Assembly: GCF_000002595.2 (NCBI RefSeq)
Contig: NC_057013.1
Span: forward strand, 6,410,159-6,474,158
Origin: Chlamydomonas reinhardtii
Lineage: Eukaryota; Chlorophyta; Chlorophyceae; Chlamydomonadales; Chlamydomonadaceae
Length of the DNA stretch: 64,000 nucleotides
Direction: 5' to 3'
Of the stretch, positions 27,830 through 38,300 are shown in pieces. Position 1 is the first letter of the stretch. Each line of letters opens with the position of its first letter. The translations under genes were made by a program, and so were the position numbers. Below the pieces are notes generated by a model that made no database searches, was not told the DNA's origin, and saw only the letters and a program-made list of their open reading frames with translations.

Positions 27830-28542
27830 TTGTGTGAGAGAGTGCCAGCACATGTCTGGCCGCCGTTTTTGTGTACGATATCAGTTCTCGCCGTGGTGTC
27901 TTACGGCCCTTCAATCACAAGTCTCCCACGGTTGTCACACGCAAGCAATGGTAGTCCGCCACTGGGCGATCCCTTTGCGGGAGCAAGCACCAGGATCCAG
28001 GGAGCTTGCGGAAGCCGCTGCAGGCAGTCCACAGGGTTTGGTAACTCGAGATGTTATTGGCAGTTTGTTCGCAGTGCACAGGTAACAAGGTACGAGCTGA
28101 TAATCGGTATAAGTTAGAGGTCTAGGGCAGGCCCAGGTAGAATGGAGACAGATTGCGGGGAACCCGCTGCATGGTTGCGTATGTATGGAATGCAAGACGT
28201 CATGGGTTTTGCTCTGGCTGGTACATGGTGATTGGCGAAGGGACGAGCGCGTATTCATTTCTCAGCGGCGCGCCGGCGCCCGACCCACGAGGGGCATTCA
28301 ACGCCGTGCATTGCGACAGGCACTGAGTGCAACGGTATACATGGACGTGCATAAGCAGTCACTTGCGGTCTGCAGACGGCCGGCAGGTGTGCAGGTGTGA
28401 GCTGGTGATCACAGGCACGCTGTGGGTCATCCGGTGAGACACGCGACGCAGTGCGCATTGTGTACCATTACGGTAACGAATGCATCAGCCCTCCTCGCCT
28501 CGTGTCTGTGCGCGTTGCTCAGTCCCATGGTGGCGGCTTACC
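27830..28542. other. Intergenic stretch before the repeat island
   Basis: No coding sequence, RNA gene or repeat was recognised here. Confidence 0.45.
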
Positions 28543-28627
28543 CAAGTCACTGCCAGTGCACATCCTGGCGCCCACCCTGGACAGCACACAGCTCAGCTCA
28601 GGGCCGCCTCGCTCGGGGCCTCTCGTG

Positions 28628-28876
28628 CAGTGCTCGTATCTTCCATCTACACTGTAGAAATCTGCCCAAAATCCGCCGAAGGCGGAGAAAAATTTTTGGG
28701 TTTGGTGCCGCGCATCTACGCAGGTGTAGACGTTTTTGGCCGGTTTTGGAGCAAAAATGGGGGAAGCGTAGACGTTTTGGGGGGCTTGGGGGCTTAAGTG
28801 TAGATGCCGCGGTCAGGGTCATCTACGCATGTGTAGATGCCGGGTGCCTGAGGGCATCTACAAGATACGAGCACTG
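28628..28876 (+). mobile_element. hAT-like MITE, copy 1 (249 bp)
   Basis: The ends are perfect 15-bp inverted repeats, CAGTGCTCGTATCTT. The element is flanked by the 8-bp direct duplication CTCTCGTG (28620-28627 and 28877-28884). The homologous repeat copy B carries a single CTCTCGTG (33813-33820) and no insert, proving the insertion. CAGTG ends and 8-bp duplications are typical of hAT transposons. The interior has several GTAGATG/CATCTAC palindromic pieces and no coding capacity. Confidence 0.9.
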
Positions 28877-29323
28877 CTCTCGTGGCAGCTTCTGGCCGCC
28901 ACTCCTATCCAGGCTTACCCGCCAGGTGGCCAGGAGCACCAGGACCGCCCAAGCCAATCAACACGGGCATGATTCAGCCGTTGAGCCGCTCGCCGGCCCC
29001 CCTCCCTGCCCACATGCGCTGTCTCGCTCCAGGTGTTCATTCGGGGCACCTGTCTACGGAGTCGGTTAGCAGAGCGGGGTCACCCTATCATCACAAACGC
29101 ATTTGCAGTCAAACTTCGGCTGCAGCTTGCTCCACGTCCGCATCCCGCGCGTTCTCGAATCGCACGCCGATAAGCACGGGCAAAATTCAGGCTTGCGCCG
29201 CCCGCCACTCATCCCTGCTCACACCGCTTTCTCGCTCCAGGTGTTCACTCGGGCACCTATCTGTGCCTCTGTGGAGCCCGGTAGCAGAGCGTGGTCATTC
29301 TGTCACTGTGCATCTGCCAATCT

Positions 29324-29572
29324 CAGTGCTCGTATCTTCCATCTACACTGTAGAAATCTGCCCAAAATCCGCCGAAGGCGGAGAAAAAATTTTGGGTTTG
29401 GGTGCCGCGCATCTACGCAGTGTAGACGGTTTTGGCCGGTTTTGGCGCAAAAATGGGGGAAGCGTAGACGTTTTGGGGGGCTTGGGGGCTTAAGTGTAGA
29501 TGCCGCGGTCAGGGTCATCTACGCATGTGTAGATGCCGGGTGCCTGAGGGCATCTACAAGATACGAGCACTG
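29324..29572 (+). mobile_element. hAT-like MITE, copy 2 (249 bp)
   Basis: It has the same length and terminal repeats as copy 1, with a handful of substitutions. It lies in the second unit of the tandem duplication. Confidence 0.88.
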
Positions 29573-30019
29573 CTCTCGTGGCAGCTTCTGGCCGCCACTC
29601 CTATCCAGGCTTACCCGCCAGGTGGCCAGGAGCACCAGGACCGCCCAAGCCAATCAACACGGGCATGATTCAGCCGTTGAGCCGCTCGCCGGCCCCCCTC
29701 CCTGCCCACATGCGCTGTCTCGCTCCAGGTGTTCATTCGGGGCACCTGTCTACGGAGTCGGTTAGCAGAGCGGGGTCACCCTATCATCACAAACGCATTT
29801 GCAGTCAAACTTCGGCTGCAGCTTGCTCCACGTCCGCATCCCGCGCGTTCTCGAATCGCACGCCGATAAGCACGGGCAAAATTCAGGCTTGCGCCGCCCG
29901 CCACTCATCCCTGCTCACACCGCTTTCTCGCTCCAGGTGTTCACTCGGGCACCTATCTGTGCCTCTGTGGAGCCCGGTAGCAGAGCGTGGTCATTCTGTC
30001 ACTGTGCATCTGCCAATCA

Positions 30020-30251
30020 ATGTAGATGCCCTCAGGCGGCTCTACACATGCGTAGATGACCCTGACCGCGGCATCTACACTGAAGCCCCCAAGCCCCCCA
30101 AAACGTCTACGCTTCCCCCATTTTTGCGCCAAACCCGGCCAAAAATGTCTACACCTGCGTAGATGCGCGGCACCCAAACCCAAAAATGTTTCTCCGCCTT
30201 CGGCGGATTTTGGGCAGATTTCTACAGTGTAGATGGAAGATACGAGCACTG
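30020..30251 (-). mobile_element. hAT-like MITE, copy 3, inverted and left-truncated
   Basis: The sequence is the reverse complement of copies 1 and 2. The terminal repeat is intact at 30237-30251 (AAGATACGAGCACTG) but absent on the left, where the element begins at TGTAGATGCC. A short internal deletion lies near 30038. Confidence 0.85.
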
Positions 30252-30260
30252 CGATATCAA

Positions 30261-30320
30261 CTGCCTAGCGGGGCCCGGCGGCGCCTAGCGGGGCCCGGCG
30301 GCGCCTAGCGGGGCCCGGCG
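30261..30320. repeat. 20-bp tandem repeat x3
   Basis: The unit CCTAGCGGGGCCCGGCGGCG is repeated three times directly after MITE copy 3. Copy B of the host repeat has only one diverged unit at the same place. Confidence 0.9.
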
Positions 30321-30545
30321 GCGCCAGTAAAGCTAGCGCCCCGGTGGCGGCACCTGCGGCGCGGGTGCAGACACGCCGTTGCCCCGCAGGCCGTAGCGCC
30401 TCTCAGGGTTGCAGACTGACGCCCTGCGTGCCACATGCCTCCTTTTGTCCGAGAGGAAGACTACAAGGGAAAGCGGAGGCAGGCCGGCCGGCCAGGCGAC
30501 AGGCAACTAGGAAGCCACGTACGAATAAAACAGGCAAACGCGCCG

Positions 30546-32041
30546 CCATGAACGTGAACCCAGAAACAGCCCTAGGCAAAGTACGCTTCGGGCCCCCTCT
30601 CCTGCTTGTCACACTGTCGCCCGGCCATTGCTTTGCTGCACGCTGCTCGCATGTCGTTGATTGTCGTCGTCGGGGCTCATCCGTGGACGTCGGTCGCCTG
30701 TTTGAAGGTGCAGTGGTACCAAATGTGGGTGCGCTAGGTCGCACAATGTCTGCGTGGTGCTATCGCCTGGCCGGGCGCCCCGAGCGTGAGGACTGCGCGT
30801 CAGCAAACTCTACGAGCCAGCCAGCAACTTGTCGGTACAGTAACTCCGGCGTTCGACCAGCCATGCGCTTCTGCTGTGTAGTCACCGCGGACTCACTCTG
30901 CGACTCTTGCCCTGACACGCCTAGTGGGACCAGCTTGGCAGGGATTCTTGCCATCCCTGGGGCGCTGCACTGGAAGACCGCGCGCTCAGCAGCTCCCTTC
31001 CTCCCCAGTCTATCGACTATCGTGCATGTTTGCCAGATGAGTAGTATGCTTAGTGCGTTGCACACCTGTGCTATCCACACACCTGTGCTCCTAATTGCCA
31101 TTCACACACTGTATCAGCCTCAAGTTTGAATTGTGCGCCAAAACAAGTACGGTAACAGCACACATCACCCATTGTCCGCGGCCCCCCGTGCCCAACAAAG
31201 CTCGGGAGGGGCGGTGCTACACGGCACACGGCAGGGCTGGCAGGGCTCATCACCCGCCCCCGAACCCACATCCGCAGCGGGCCCTGCGGGCCGGGCTCCA
31301 CATCGGCACCGTCTGCTGGCACGGTCAGCCTGCCGTCGTTTCCCCAAGCGGGCCCTGCCGGCCGCCAACATCAGCAGCAGCAGCAGCCGTGGGAGCAGCG
31401 GTTGCAGTGGCGGCTGTGCTGCACCAATTGACGGCGCTGCCGCACATCCAGATGCACACCAGGAGCTCGTCAGCAGCAATCACACCCGCACCCAGAAGCA
31501 GCAGCTCACGACCGCTGCGTCCGACGGCTGCTGCTATGCGGCCGTGTACATCCCAGCCGCACGAACATGCAACCAGTCACGGGCCCCAGCGCGCAGCCCA
31601 GCGAGCCGGTGCAGGAAGCGCAGCACGGCCACCTCGCCAGCACGCGCGGGATGCTCATCATAAGCCTCGTCGTTCCGCTGTAGGGAGGGGTGGGGGCGGG
31701 GGTGGTGGAGTGAGGGCGGGGGGCAACGAGCGTTCGCAGGAGTTAGCGGTATGGCGGTGTCTCCGGACAGAGCACTTGGCTTGAACGGTGTGGGTGTCCA
31801 GCTCAGTCCCCGGCGGGACTCAGGGGCGGACAGGGGATGTAGCTTGATCTAGCGGCCCTATTGCCTGGGCAGAGGTCATCAGAGCTGGTAGGAGGCAACG
31901 TGAGGGGCGTCGCTGCGAGGGCGGGGATAAGGGCTCGGCCATGTGCGACTGGGTGCTGCTTCAGTCGCCTTGTGCGCTCGGAACGTGCCTCCCGAACTGC
32001 TGAGACCCCCTCCCGCCTGCACCAGGGTCATACCGCTCACC
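30546..32041. other. Repeat-island interior, no firm gene
   Basis: A minus-strand exon-like stretch lies at about 31531-31680. It follows CTACAG and reads NDEAYDEHPARAGEVAVLRF and on to MYTAA before a stop, with GC-rich third positions. It could be a 3' exon of the small gene at 32042-32547, but the phase was not resolved. Other frames are not convincing. Confidence 0.35.
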
Positions 32042-32547
32042 TCACAGCGCGGCCAGCAAGGCGTTCATGTGCTCAATAATCATGCACTGGAAAGGGTGTG
32101 TCTTTTGGAACATGTCCAGGGCACCGACAGTCCGCAGGTCCTCAGCGGTCCGCCTCAGCCACGCGTCCGACTTGTTGTGTGCGAAGCCTGCGCGTACGCC
32201 GATAAGCATTACGTTTTGCAAACTTCCAGCAAAGCAACATTTCTGCACACGCCCCCCAACCCCTGCGAGTTACCTTGCCGCAGCGCGTAGTTGTCATCAG
32301 CCGCATCTACAAATTGCTGAGGGTCGTGCTCCTTGTTACAGGCTTTGAGGAGCCGTTTCACCAGCTCGGCGTTCTCGGGCTTCTCGCGCAGGAACTTGTT
32401 AGCTGGCCTGCTGTTCTGCGTGTCCCCCGCGCTGGCTTTACCTGACACCATCCTCGCCATGAAGACATATGCTAGGTTCGACACCAAGGGCTCGTAGGTC
32501 AGGCGCGCCTGGGCGTCGCGCCGCGCATCGTGTTGTGTGAGCGGCAT
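32042..32547 (-). CDS. Small hypothetical protein, two exons (139 aa)
   Basis: The function is not recognised. Exon 1 runs from ATG at 32547 to 32274 and exon 2 from 32187 to the TGA at 32042. The intron has GTAACT and GCGCAG borders, and the total of 420 nt is an exact multiple of three. The protein starts MPLTQHDARRDAQARLTYEP and looks helical and soluble, with ENAELVKRLLKACNKEHDP in the middle and FAHNKSDAWLRRTAEDLRTV near the end. No catalytic motif was seen. It lies inside a repeat-rich island between mobile-element fragments, so it may be a transposon-borne or relic gene. The 5' end may extend further upstream. Confidence 0.4.
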
Positions 32548-33308
32548 TTGGCCCCCGCTGCAGCTCTAGGAAGTCGCCCTTCAGCAGTTGGTCATCCCCG
32601 TTCCCGGGCTTGATTGACTGGCTTGACCTAACCCCAAGCGGCACGATGTCGACGAGCCTGCCGGGGCCGATACTCCAGAGCGCGACTAAGGATGTGATGT
32701 TTATATCGGTGCAAAAATCCTCGCGCTAAATACAAGAATGCGTGAGTGTGAAGGAGCATTCGGGCACGCCCTATCCTGTACACCGCAAGCCGACCGAGAT
32801 GAAACTCGGTCGGCCTCCTACAGCATTCAGACAACATTGCCTGCCATATGCATACAGTAATGCTGTAGCTGAAACATGTAGCTGCGCCACCACGTGTGGC
32901 AAGCTTGAGTCTTTAGATGCCCCAGCACATTGGCCGGTACCGGAGAGAGGCCCAAGCAGCGCCAACAAGTTATGCTTTCAACTGTCAGAGCCACAGGCCC
33001 ACCCGATCAGGTCGCACCACATCAGCAGCAGTGGTGTGCAGGGTTAGGACAAGTGTTCCCCGGTCACGGGAAAAGGGGCTGAGCCCCTCCACAGTCTGAG
33101 GCCGAACAACCTCATCGCCCGGACATAGCCGGGGTCGGTTTCCACAGGCACATAGCCAAACCAGGTGCCTAGCAATCGCGATGCCACAGCAGAGCCAACC
33201 GCAGCCAGACGCAGCACAGTTGTCAACAGCTGCACTACTTGTCATGCCGCTACGCAAGCCCTGCCAGCTCCACCGCGGACCGCTACCTAGACACCGCCAG
33301 CCGGCTCC

Positions 33309-33560
33309 TCAGCCTGCGCGCTTGCGCCGCTTCTTGGGCGGCGCTGCGCTCTCCTCCTCCACGTGGCCTTTCCCGCCCCCTCCGCTACCAAGATGCGCGC
33401 ACGCGCCCCCGCTGCTGCCGCTGCCGCCGCCGCCGCTGCCGCCGCCGCCGCTGCCGCCGCCGCCGCTGCCGCCGCCGCCGCTGCCGCCGCCGCCGCTGCC
33501 ACCGCCGCCGCCGCCGCCGCCAGTCTGCAGCGATGCAGGTCGCTTGTGCCCCAGCAGCAT
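33309..33560 (-). pseudogene. Fanzor C-terminal tail with GGGGS array and NLS
   Basis: This stretch encodes MLLGHKRPASLQ, then a glycine-rich linker that includes six GGGGS units, then GACAHLGSGGGGKGH and PPKKRRKRAG before the stop. Copy 1 has the same ends but a shorter, less regular linker, so the linker length varies by repeat slippage. The catalytic and zinc-ribbon parts are absent here. Confidence 0.8.
33421..33510. repeat. 15-bp tandem repeat x6 (encodes GGGGS)
   Basis: The unit CTGCCGCCGCCGCCG is repeated five times perfectly, plus one variant. On the minus strand it encodes GGGGS in the Fanzor tail. Confidence 0.92.
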
Positions 33561-33722
33561 CTAGGAAAATGTTGGATACTGAGGCACCAGCAGCCTGCGC
33601 AGCACACCGGCTGTGATCAACCTTCAACCATGCCTGCCCCCGCCGCGGGCACTCCGGCCTCAGAGTTGTGCGAACCAGGCGAACCCCAGTCACCGCCAGT
33701 CACTGCCCAGTCACCATTCACT

Positions 33723-34335
33723 CAAGTCACTGCCAGTGCACATCTTGACGCCCACCCTGGACAGCACACGAGTGCGGCACACAGCTCAGCTCAGGGCCGC
33801 CTCGCTCGGGGCCTCTCGTGGCAGCTTCTGGCCGCCACTCCTATCCAGGCTTACCCGCCAGGTGGCCAGGAGCACCAGGACCGCCCAAGCCAATCAACAC
33901 GGGCATGATTCAGCCGTTGAGCCGCTACGAGCCGCTCGCCGGCCCCCCCTCCCTGCCCACATGCGCTTTCTCGCTCCAGGTGTTCATTCGGGGCACCTGT
34001 CTACGGAGTCGGGTAGCAGAGCGGGGTGCCCCTATCGGCCTATCATTGCACATGTGTGTTATCAACTGCCTGGCGCGCCCCGGCGGGCGGCAGCGCCAGC
34101 ACAGCTGGCCCCGGTGGCGGTGCCTGGTGCGTGGGTGCATTGGTGCAGACCCACGGTTGCCCCGCATGCTGCAGCGCCTCTCAGGAATGGACAGGCAGGC
34201 TCACACCCTGCATGCCACGTGTCTCCTTTTGTCCGAGAGGAAGACTACAAGGGAAAGCGGAGGCAGGCGAGGCGACCAGGACACAGGCCACACACCATGG
34301 AGCCACATACGAAAAACAATTAGCAAGACGCACTA
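33723..34335 (+). repeat. Unclassified dispersed repeat, copy B (uninterrupted)
   Basis: This is homologous to 28543-30545 but without the MITEs and the tandem duplication. The empty MITE target CTCTCGTG lies at 33813-33820. The right end is A-rich (CGAAAAACAATTAG). No coding capacity is evident. Confidence 0.8.
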
Positions 34336-34339
34336 CCAC

Positions 34340-35334
34340 CAAACCGAAAAGTAGCTCAAAGTAGCCGAACAGGAGGCGCCCCGTAAGAGTCAGGGCTCTT
34401 CTCCGGTCAGTCCAAGCCGTAGATGGGGGGCGCCCCAGAGCTGTGTCATCTTTGTTAGGCCGGTGTGCTCAGTGCTCGCGGCAGCCAGAACATTTACCCT
34501 GTCCCATGGCAGCCAGCACTGGCGGGCACGACTGCTGGGCGCCGTTCTGTGACTCTTGACAGTGCGCCTATGCGCAGACATCCAAACACGTGAAGGGCTT
34601 CCAATCATGCTGTCATGCCTCATGCCTCGTGTGAGGTGCTGCTGTCAGACCAGCGGTCTGCTCAGTGCCAGCCCTTGGTACCGTTCATGCTGCCGCCTGT
34701 TCAAGGCGTAGACCAACATTGTTGCTCTATGTGAGAACGCGGTGAGTGCGAGATCACCTCGCCTCGCTTGGATCACCTCGCCTCGGATAGAGTTCGGGGG
34801 TTCTGAAGTTATTAATTTTACGGAGGCCGATGGGACTGGGCGGGCATGATCGCACAGGTGGCTAACGTTCGAGTGTGATGAAAGCAGTACCAGGCAGATC
34901 AGGCAATAACAGATGTGGGAGAGAATATGGGGCTGGCATAGTCGGCGATGAAAGTCCTGGACAGCGGCGCAACAGTCTGCACTCAGTAGGGCCGTGGCAA
35001 AGTAGGGGGGGGGGGGGGTATTGGGCAATGGTGGAAGGGGAGCAAGGCCACACACCCCGCACTCAATCGCCTGCCTGCGATGTTACCACGATTTGTGAAC
35101 AGCACTTGCACATTGTCATGTAATCTGTAGCATTGAAACAAGCAGTATTAGCATGTATTAATATCGAGGCCAAGCCCGGCAGTTGCAAGCTTTCCTGCAT
35201 CTAGTATAACATAAAACTGAACATGCGCTGTAAATACTAGAAAAAGACGCCGATCAACAGCTAGGACCTGCTGGGTCCCCGAGCAATCGCTTCCCTCCAA
35301 CAGCCCTAACTCTCAATTTCTGTATAGGATAGGC
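34340..35334. other. Intergenic region upstream of F-box/LRR gene
   Basis: It contains a G homopolymer of 14 (about 35005-35018) and a locally AT-richer stretch (35120-35240) before the gene start. No gene is supported. Confidence 0.5.
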
Positions 35335-38300
35335 ATGCCATTCAGCGACATGTTAGCGCAAGGTATGCAGGAGCTTGATGTGCAGGACGTCGCTCTCACA
35401 GACGACGTGCTGGTGCACATCTTTCGGCTCCTGTCGGCCGAGTTCGGGCCGGAGGTGCAGGAGGTTGCCCCTCGCGAGGCCGGCAAGCAGTTCGTGTGGT
35501 TCAGGCGATGCCTGCCGCTGGTGTGCAAGCGCTGGAGCGCGCTGCTTGGACGGGGCGGCAAGCACGTTTGGACGTCTGTAGTGGTGTCGGTGGAGCAGGA
35601 GGTGAGCAGCCCCAGGCGTCTGAGGATAACCCCGAAACAGGTCATTTTCTCGCCGAGAGCCTATAGAAGGAGAAAGCGACTGTAGCATAGACTAGTAGGC
35701 TGGGGGGATTGGGTGGACAGCGTGGAGTGGTGTTGGTGCGGGTGTGGGGTGTGGGTTGTGCCGGAAGACCGGCACCGACGTCGTGAACAGGGCCGGTGGC
35801 ACACAGGCCCCTTGCCCCGGCGTCAGGGCTGCTCATCCGTACGCAAACCTTTAAAACCCGTCAAGTTGACCCATGCCCACCCACCGTATCCAATTGTCTA
35901 GGTTGCCCGCCGGCGCCGGCCGGAAGCGGGCGCCGGCTGTGGTGTGGGTGTGGGTCTGGGCGCCGGCACCTCCAGTGGCAGCTACGGCGCAGCAGGCGGC
36001 GGCTCGGGGCTGGGGGCCGGTGGCGGCGGTGGCGTGCTGTCGCCCTCCGCCTCCGCCAGCCTGGGAGCCTTAGGCCCCGGCAGCCTGTTCGCCTCCGCCG
36101 CCCCCACCTTGGCCTCCACCGCTGCAGCCGCCGCCGCAGGCGCCGGCGGCGCAGCCCCCTCTTCCTCGTCCTCCGCTGCACAGCTGTCCGGCACCTCCCC
36201 GCCTGTGGGCAGCTTCATGCGCGCCAGCTCCGGCCTCAGCGCCCAGTCGCACATGTCGGCACTGGGGCTGGGCGCGCAGCTGGCCACACTGCGCAGCGCC
36301 AGCGTGGTAGCCTGGGTGGACGCACGCAGCGGCGGACCCGCGGCGGCCGCTGCAGCGGCGGCGCCAGTGCCTGGAGCAGGTGGCGGAGGCGGCAGAGGAG
36401 CAGGCGGAGGAGGCGCCACGGCGGCTGGTGCTGGTGCTGGTGGGGGTGGGGTTGGGGGTGTTGGAGGTGGTTGGGGCGGCGGCGGCGGCAGCGGCATCCA
36501 GCACCTGCTGCTGGACTTTGGATCCACGGCGCACGACTTTGGCGGCCATAGCGGCGGCATCGGCGGCGGCGTGGGCACGGGCCACTCGCTTGAGGCCCTG
36601 CTGCGGGCCGCCAACAGGGCGCCAGCAGCACCAGGCGGCGGCGGAGGCGGAGGCGGAGGCGGCGGGGGCGGGGGCGGCGGCGGCGGTGGCGGCAGCGCGG
36701 CCAGTGCAGCGGGGGGCACAGGGGCAGGCAGCGGAGCTGCCGCTGCAGCTGGGGCTGCGGGTGGTGGTGGTGGTGGTGGTGGTGGTGGTGGTGGTGGTGG
36801 TGGTGGTGGTGGTGGTGGTGGTGGCCTGCCGCTGCGCAGCCCCGGCTGGGCTGGCGGCAGTGGCGGCCTGCGCTCCCTCCGGCTTCACGGCAGTGCGGGC
36901 GTGGGCGGGCAGGACTCGTACGAGGCGCTCAGCCGGCTGCGGGGCCTGCGGGACCTGGTGGTGTCAGGGCTGCCCCAGGGCTTCCTGGCGGGCACACTGC
37001 CCTATCTCACGCCCCTCACGCAGCTCACGCGGCTGGTGTTCACACCCGAGGTGCGCAGGGGCGGGGGCAGGGGCAGAGGCAGGGGCCTGAGGCCTGAGGG
37101 AGGTGGGGGAGGGCCTCTGTGATTTGGAAGGCCGGAGGCGGCTCTCAGGGAAGAGCTTGGGCTGGGGACAGCGGCCCACATGCAACGCGGGTGGCTGCCA
37201 TGGTGGGGCCGTAGCGGCAGATGGACGTGGCGTGCCTGGGGTGGGCCCCTTTGTGGTGGAAGTCGACACGTCATGTACCCGCCGGTGGCACAGGGTGTCC
37301 CTGACGCTCTTCGTGGGTTGCGCATCGTGCAATGCCTGACACCCGCAGTCTGTGCCAGCCAGCTTGACTCATGATGCCTGTCGCCGTGCCCCCCTGTGCC
37401 TGCCCCGCCTGCTCACCTCCCCGCGTCACCGAGCCCGGGCGGCGACATTTATCGCCGGCGCCGCTCGCCCTGCTACTCCGCGACGCCTCGGCCCACATCC
37501 CATAAGTATTATCGCTCGCAACTAACGCCTCTGCCTGCACTCCCGTTTTCGTTGGTTTTGGGCTGGTATTTACAACCCCCCTCAGGCGTTCCAGTTCCCG
37601 GTCACGGTCACCACCCTGCCGCCCAGCTTGCGCTGCCTGCGCCTGTCCCAGCTGTGGATCAACAGGTGAGGCAGGGGGGCGGCGGGAAGGTGGGCTCAGC
37701 TCAGGCGCAGCGCCGGCACCCTGCAGCGCCCTGCAGCGCCGCGCTGGTCGGCAACTCATTGCCGCTGATGTTGCCTCCCCTGTCGCCCAGTGCCGAAAGC
37801 CCCACGCGCGCCCCGCCGTAGTTCGCTATGCCCGGCAACCACCGTCTCCATAAATTATTCCGAATCCGCCCCAGTGCTTCTCCTTCTATTCCAATCAAAA
37901 TCCCTGCCCCCAAGTCTTCCTGCCCCCGTCGCTCTCTCATACCCCCTCTCACCCTCCTCCGCCCCCCCTTGCAGGCTCCCGGACCTGGCCGCCGCCGCGC
38001 CCCACCTGATCGAGCTGAGCCTGCTGCGCTGCTGCCTGGTGGAGGGGGTGCTGCGGGCGGCGGCGGGGTGCGCGCAGCTGGCGGTTCTGAGGCTGGACGG
38101 GAGCAGGTGGGCCGTGTGTGGTGGCGTGGGCGGTGGGGCGGGTGGTGGCGTCCACCAATCTTATGGGGACTGGACGGGGCGACGTGCGCAACGGCTGCAG
38201 CACAAGTAGGTTGTTTCATGAGAACATCTTGTGTTGGCCCCGCGGTCCTCTTGCTTACGCCGCCTGGAGCTCCTCTGTGTTGGCAATGGTTTGATTTGGG

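Larger units (their letters stand above)
28628..30019 (+). repeat. 696-bp tandem duplication of MITE plus flank
   Basis: The unit 28628-29323 (MITE plus 447 bp of repeat A) is repeated at 29324-30019. The flank parts look identical and the MITE parts differ by only a few bases. The second MITE lacks the CTCTCGTG on its left, so it arose by duplication and not by a new insertion. Confidence 0.88.
28543..30545 (+). repeat. Unclassified dispersed repeat, copy A (enlarged by insertions)
   Basis: Sequence from CAAGTCACTGCCAGTGCACA to an A-rich end (CGAATAAAACAGG) matches copy B at 33723-34335. Shared parts include the stretch around CTCAGGGCCGCCTCGC and the end around TTTTGTCCGAGAGGAAGA. Copy A is about 1.4 kb longer because of three MITE copies and a 696-bp tandem duplication. 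Within it, a ~190-bp block beginning near CTCCAGGTGTTCA is itself imperfectly duplicated. No coding capacity was found. Confidence 0.8.
33048..33562 (-). mobile_element. Fanzor-bearing element remnant, copy 2 (3' end only)
   Basis: It matches 11402-11873 almost base for base, starting at the same element border (GACAAGTGTTCCCC) and ending abruptly inside the last Fanzor exon after the codons for MLLGHKRPASLQ. Flanking bases differ from copy 1 on both sides. Only the conserved non-coding end and the C-terminal tail of the protein remain. Confidence 0.8.

Noticed and set aside
28628-30019. Open frames of about 200 codons across the MITE duplication
   Set aside because: The same frames recur because the DNA is duplicated. 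They have no coding signature and are broken in repeat copy B.
30261-30320. Possible CRISPR-like repeat
   Set aside because: The units are directly tandem without spacers. The 12-bp array at 4165-4224 and the 15-bp array at 33421-33510 are rejected for the same reason.
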